From NCBI GenBank assembly GCA_905221605.1, contig CAJNDS010000369.1:906037-970036 (forward strand): a DNA stretch of 64,000 nucleotides, written 5' to 3'. The translations under genes and the position numbers were made by a program. The notes under the pieces are model-generated. The model saw nothing but the letters and a program-made list of their open reading frames with translations. It was not told where the DNA came from and did no database searches. This document shows positions 59,591 through 64,000 of this stretch, one piece after another (within the stretch, counting starts at the first letter, position 1; each line of letters begins with the position of its first letter). The DNA comes from Symbiodinium natans (taxonomy: Eukaryota > Sar > Dinophyceae > Suessiales > Symbiodiniaceae).

Positions 59591-60984
59591 GCATGAATCG
59601 GAGTTTACCCATAGTGGGATTGGTTCGTAGCTGTTTAGACGGTTCGGAAGTTCAGCATGCAATCAACAACGATGAACGGAGTCCTTCTCATAAGCCTGTT
59701 TGCACGGGGTGGAGGTTGAGGCTCATAGGGGTGTAGAGTTTGAGGTTAAGTAGCTGAGTAGTGGAGAGGTTGCGGAGTATGGGGGTGGGCATTACCTGTA
59801 TAGTCTGGCCATGTTTTGCAGATCTGCCGGCAACGCTCTGGTGTGGTAGGTTCCGTTTTCACCCTGTTGCTGTTGCACCGTCCAGACCCCCAAGGGGGGG
59901 CGACGTAGCCGAGTCAGTACAGCGGGCATTTACAACAGCGGTGGCGAAAGAAGACGTGCCTGGGGGCCGGGGGGGGGCGGGGGGTTGGGGGTTCCCATCC
60001 CAAGCTCTACAATCTACAAGAAACCCTAACCAAAACCAAACCCTCAAGCACTCGGCAAAACAGAGACCTTGCACCCCATTTTTACACATGGGTACAAGCG
60101 TTTGAAATACGGCCACTCTAGAGATGTCATGCAGAAAGAGGCATGTATCATGAAGCCCCATTGGTAAGCCCCACATATCCCAAACTCCAATGTCTGAGGC
60201 GGATGAGTTCTCCGGCAATGCTCTGCTGGAGCCTGATGCCAGACGAGGTGGTGGTCTTGATCCTCGAGGCCACCCCTCCCCCCGCCGCCCCTAGCCCCCA
60301 AACCCCATACCCCAAACCCCAAACCCCAAACCCCAAACCCCAAACCCTAAACCCTGTAGCCCAACCCTAAACTCCGCCTCAAAGCCGAAACCTCAATCCG
60401 GAAGAAAACCCCTGTAAACCCTAAGCGAATGACTCTAGCAAGACTGACAGCTGTTTATTTTCCCTCCCCTCTTTCCCACGACGTGTCTTTGCAGAGTGGC
60501 GCGCTGCCCAAAGGGACCCTAAACATCCCTAAGCCCTAAAAGCCCAAAAACCCTCAGCCCACTAGGCTTGGACCCTAAACCCTAAACCCTAAACCCTGAA
60601 CCCTAAACCCTAAACCCTAAACCCTATCAACCCGACAATAGGCCCGAATCTCTCAAGCTGCGGCTCATGTTGAACTCTAAGACCGGCTCTGAAAAGGGAT
60701 CTAGGGCTGGGGGTTTAGGGTTTGGGGGTTTAGGGTTTAGGGTTTAGGGTTCAGGGTTTAGGGTTTTGGGTTTAGGGTTTAGGGTTTAGGGTTTAGGGCT
60801 TAGGGTTTAGGGTTTCGGGTTTAGGGTTTAGGGATAGGGTCAAGGTTTTGGGTTTAGGATTTCGGCCTGCTCGTTTGGGGGTTTCGGGCCTGTGTCAACT
60901 AGGGGCCAGTCAGAAATGAACCCTAATGCGCCCACCAGAATGCCACTTCATGCATCACAACGTTCTGGAATCTACGACAGTCTA

Positions 60985-61070
60985 CTATTACACGATACAT
61001 GATCTACCTTCTGATGTACAATAATTATTATACGATACATGATAGACCATGTGATGTACAACAATCTACT
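60985..61070. repeat. Tandem duplication, about 42-bp unit
   Basis: ACGATACATGAT.(T/G)ACC(T/A)T.TGATGTACAA occurs twice. Confidence 0.7.
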
Positions 61071-61669
61071 TTTATCCCATAAATGGTCGAGAATGGGCTT
61101 AGGGTTTAGGGTTTAGGGTTTAGGGTTTAGGGTTTAGGGCCCGATATATGTAGCAGAGGCTCTTGCGAGCCGAGCGGATTCGCGCGCCACGACCCGGCGC
61201 TGCCAGATGCTCGCCAGGGGACCCAGGAAGTCCCTTCGGGGCTTGCAGGTTTTGGGGTTTTTTACAGGTTTCGTGGGTACACATAAGTCATAAGTAGGGT
61301 GATAAATGCCCTAAATGGGGTTATAACCATAGTTTCCCTACGTATAACCCTACTTATAAGTACCATGGACCTCCAAGTACGGGGTTCAGGGCTTCAATTA
61401 AAAAGCACTTTTGAACTGTTTCGGAAACAAGATAATTGGAGGCTTCGGCTTTTTGACACCAATAGGAGGGTCATCATCGCCCTCTTCTTGGGGATCTCTG
61501 CGTTGCGTAGGGCGGCCAGCGAGGAGATTCCAGACACTTGTGCTCAGTCTCTGAGAGCAGTCCCTAGCCTGAGTTGAGGGTTTAGGGTTGAGGCTTTAGG
61601 GTGGTGCTGTCATCCCAGATCAGATGACATGCCAAAACCCTAAGGCCCTAAACCCTCAACCCTGCTCAG

Positions 61670-61749
61670 GTCGATTTGAACTGCCCTATGCGACGGATTC
61701 GTCCACCATCAGGGAAGGCGTCAACAAGGGAGCCCAGCTGTCTTGCCTT
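61670..61749 (+). CDS. Gene 3 exon-like block
   Basis: GCTCAG|G is followed by RFELPYATDSSTIREGVNKG, then AQLSCL, with a donor CTT|GTTAGGG. CCCTAAA lies before, TTTAGGG after. Confidence 0.4.
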
Positions 61750-62271
61750 GTTAGGGGTTTAGGGGTTTTTTTGATAGGGTTTAGGGTTTAGGGTCTAGGT
61801 TTTAGGGTTTATAGGGTTTAGGGCTTAGGGTTTAGGGTTTGGGGTTTAGGGTTTAGGGTTTGGGGCTGCAATAAGAGGGTGTAGGCCTCAGTAGAGACCT
61901 TGGATGTTCTAGTGGGCTTGTGGTGTGGGTTTCATGGGTAAGGGTATCTCATGGGCTTGGCCAAGAACTATTGGCCTTGTTCCTGGAGACCAGCAAAGGG
62001 GTTTAGGGTTTAGGGTTTGGGTTTAGGGTTTTAGGGTTTAGGGTTTCATCAACGCTTCATAGGGATCAAAGTAAGGACCCAGGGACCCCAGGAATCTTGT
62101 CGCGCCCCAAAGTGTCTGTTTGAGCCCGGCTAGACCTCAAGAGCATATCACCCCTCCTTCCCGAGAATATTCCACCCCCCTTGAAGGTAATCACCACACT
62201 CTCACCCTTATCCCTAAACCCTAAACCCTAAACCCTAAACCTTAAACCCTCAGCAGTGCACACCTTGGCAG

Positions 62272-62312
62272 TTCTTCATCGTGGACTTCGAGGTCAACTA
62301 CGACATGGCAAA
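62272..62312 (+). CDS. Gene 3 exon-like block, possible PX start
   Basis: TGGCAG is followed by FFIVDFEVNYDMAK and GT. It is similar in pattern to the PX first strands TYFAVDVTH of gene 2. A CCCTAAA tract lies before, a long TTTAGGG array after. Confidence 0.4.
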
Positions 62313-62357
62313 GTACTTGTATTGTGCAGCCCTCGTGAGGATACCGAAATCTCGTTA

Positions 62358-62551
62358 GTTAGGGTTTAGGGTTTAGGGTTTAGGGTTTAGGGTTTAGGGT
62401 TTAGGGTTTAGGGTTTAGGGTTTAGGGTTTAGGGTTTAGGGTTTAGGGTTCAAAAAAGGTTTAGGGTTTAGGGTTTAGGGTTGAGGGTTTAGGGTTTAGG
62501 GTTTAGGGTTCAGGGTTCAGGGTTTAGGGTTTAGGGTTTAGGGTTTAGGGA
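62358..62551. repeat. Long TTTAGGG array
   Basis: About 27 units with a CAAAAAAG insertion and TTCAGGG/TTGAGGG variants. Confidence 0.97.
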
Positions 62552-62592
62552 CACGGGACGAGACAAGCCCTTGCCCTGCAACTGTTGCTCTA

Positions 62593-62703
62593 CTTGGAGG
62601 TTCATGGGTGCATTAAACTAGGGATTTAAGTAGGGTAGCTATGGGTATAGCCTTATTCAGGGGTACTTGGAACCCTACTTAAAAGCACCCAAGAACCTCC
62701 AAG
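62593..62703. repeat. Foldback element, family A
   Basis: Left CTTGGAGGTTCATGGGTGC, right GCACCCAAGAACCTCCAAG: one mismatch in 19 bp. Confidence 0.85.
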
Positions 62704-62791
62704 CATGAGTCATGTGAGAGTCCATGGCGTCGGGGTGTGGTTGTCGACTTGGAGAGAGAGCGACAGGGAGGCAGGGTTCAGAGTAAGGCCA

Positions 62792-62960
62792 CCCTAAACC
62801 CCATAATCCTAGAAACCCTATAAACCCTAAACCCCAAACCCGAAACCCTAAACCCTGAACCCTAAACCCCAAACCCTAAACCCTGAACCCTAAACCCCAA
62901 ACCCTATAAACCCTAAACCCCAAACCCTAAACCCCAAACCCTAAACCCTATAAACCCTGA
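62792..62960. repeat. CCCTAAA/CCCCAAA array
   Basis: CCCTAAA, CCCCAAA, CCCTGAA and CCCTATAAA units in mixture. Confidence 0.95.
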
Positions 62961-63060
62961 GTCGGCTCAAGATCTGGTAGCAGAAGGGGAGGGAGGGGGG
63001 GGGGGGGGGCCCCCTCGGAGTCCCGCGTGATGTGGATGTTGCTCTTCAGATTCCCTGACA

Positions 63061-63207
63061 AAACCCTAGAACCCTATGAACCCTATGAACCCTAAACCCT
63101 CTAAACCCTAAAACCCTCTAAACCCTAAACCCTCCAAACCCTCCAAACCCTCAAACCCTCTAAACCCTGTACCCTAAACCCTAAACCCTAAACCTCTAAC
63201 CCTAAAC
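63061..63207. repeat. CCCTCTAAA/CCCTAAA array
   Basis: Mixed variants including CCCTATGAA and CCCTCCAAA. Confidence 0.92.
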
Positions 63208-63311
63208 GCCACACTGCGGCCTTGTTGGCTGCGCGCCCTGTGGCCAAGCCACGCGGGCCGGCAGAATGGGCACTTGCAGCAGCCACTGACCTGGAAAGGG
63301 AGACCTTTGGG
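63208..63311 (+). CDS. Exon-like block
   Basis: One frame reads HTAALLAARPVAKPRGPAEW, then ALAAATDLERETFG and the donor TGG|GTTTAGGG. CCCTAAA precedes it. Family unknown. Confidence 0.33.
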
Positions 63312-64000
63312 GTTTAGGGTTTAGGGTTTAGGGTTTAGGGTTTTGGGAGCTAAGCTGCTAGTGCTGAGGAGGCCTTCACGCTTGAAGCCCCTGACATACA
63401 ACTTGCAAGCCTCAGCTCGGGGGGCATTCGGAAGCCATCTTTTCGGGGGGTTTAGGTGTTTATGGGGTTTATGGTTACAAGGGTTTAGGCTTCAACCCAG
63501 GCCAGACAAGCCAAGCTTTGTTAGGGTTTAGGGTTTAGGGTTTAGGGTTTAGGGTTTAGGGTTTAGGGTTTCGGGAATAGTTTGCGTGGACCTTGGGGTA
63601 TCAATCATCTGTGTGGTGATGTCCAAATGGAGAGTGGCGTTGAAGTGCCATGCCAGGAAAGGCGTCCCAGAACCTTTAGAACCCACAGCAAAAGGGCCCC
63701 TGACCATACTAAGCATGTGCATGGGAGCTTTAGCTGAAGCTACGCCGCTGATAATCCAGATCTCGGGCCCTCCTATTATGACATTTAGGGTTTAGGGTTT
63801 AGTGTTTAGGGTTTAGGGTTTTTAGTCTACCGACATGGTGAACCAAAGACCTTCAGCTCCGGCCACAGCAGAGCTGCGGTGCAGACGCCGATGTAGCAGA
63901 GAACGACATTCACTGATTTGAGATAGCCCTCTCAAGTACTCGTCCATATGATTGGGGTTTAGGGTTTAGGGTTCAGGGTTCAGCGTTCAGGGTTTAGGGT
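63312..64000. other. TTTAGGG-rich DNA without a recognised gene
   Basis: Three short TTTAGGG arrays (63312-63345, 63522-63570, 63784-63820) separated by unique DNA. No exon with recognisable motifs before the right edge. Confidence 0.4.

Larger units (their letters stand above)
53451..63311 (+). other. Multi-exon gene 3: VPxG-repeat protein, paralogue of gene 2
   Basis: P/A-rich exons (53451, 54011) are followed by VPxG-type exons 55144, 55857, 56344, 56719 and 57170, which match gene 2 exons 36997, 37311, 37746, 38350 and 39085 in that order. Later blocks (58391, 61670, 62272, 63208) are weaker; 62272 (FFIVDFEVNYDMAK) could begin a PX domain. A full PX core is not seen before the right edge, so the gene may run on. 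The intron after 57170 is about 1.1 kb and has no nuclease gene, unlike its gene 2 counterpart. Confidence 0.5.

Noticed and set aside
1-64000. True chromosome end
   Set aside because: Although TTTAGGG is the telomere unit of many alveolates and plants, the arrays are short, in both orientations and interleaved with exons, so this is an interior region.
3400-64000. CRISPR arrays
   Set aside because: The repeats are heptamer microsatellites or inverted repeats without regular spacers, and the genome is eukaryotic.
1-64000. tRNA and rRNA genes
   Set aside because: No cloverleaf with both boxes and no rRNA core sequence was recognised. The A-box-like arms at 8638 and 54538 lack the rest of a tRNA.

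Overview
The window looks like nuclear DNA of an alveolate alga, most probably a dinoflagellate (chromerids and other TTTAGGG-telomere protists not excluded). The reasons are: plant/alveolate-type telomere heptamers (TTTAGGG/CCCTAAA) scattered through almost all non-coding DNA; genes cut into 50-150 bp exons, all on the + strand; introns that start with GC as well as GT, in an AG|G context; and N-termini on two intronless genes that resemble a signal peptide followed by an FVAP-like plastid transit start. No prokaryotic-style operons, rRNA or tRNA genes were recognised.

Layout. 1-989 is the 3' end of an unidentified coiled-coil protein gene, followed by about 2.3 kb with no recognisable gene and no telomere-like repeats. 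From about 3.5 kb the repeats begin. 4.7-15.9 kb holds a series of short exon-like blocks (+ strand, gene unknown). 16.3-21.9 kb holds an RluA-type pseudouridine synthase split into at least eight exons; conserved family motifs appear in the right order and confirm strand, splicing and a GC-AG intron. 22-28 kb has weaker exon candidates. 28-35 kb, 35.6-49 kb and 53.4-63.3 kb appear to be three related multi-exon genes built from proline/alanine-rich exons, VPxG..PGQ exons, a glycine-zipper exon and a PX (phosphoinositide-binding) domain spread over several exons; not every part is visible in each copy.

The most unusual content is twofold. (1) Many introns open with a (TTTAGGG)n tract straight after the donor and close with a (CCCTAAA)n tract just before the acceptor, so the ends of one intron are complementary. 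Other introns or flanks carry short (about 90-225 bp) foldback elements of at least six families. (2) Two intronless genes (31524-33194 and 39456-40937) encode proteins with four and three near-identical 77-residue CxxC/CxC modules followed by a PD-(D/E)XK-like nuclease domain. Each lies on the same strand inside what looks like an intron of a PX/VPxG gene, and the corresponding intron of a neighbouring paralogue lacks it. This resembles mobile, intron-resident endonuclease genes in a nuclear genome.

Exon borders are read by eye from AG|G acceptors, GT/GC donors, open frame and paralogue comparison. They are approximate unless stated otherwise. The grouping of exons into genes is inference.
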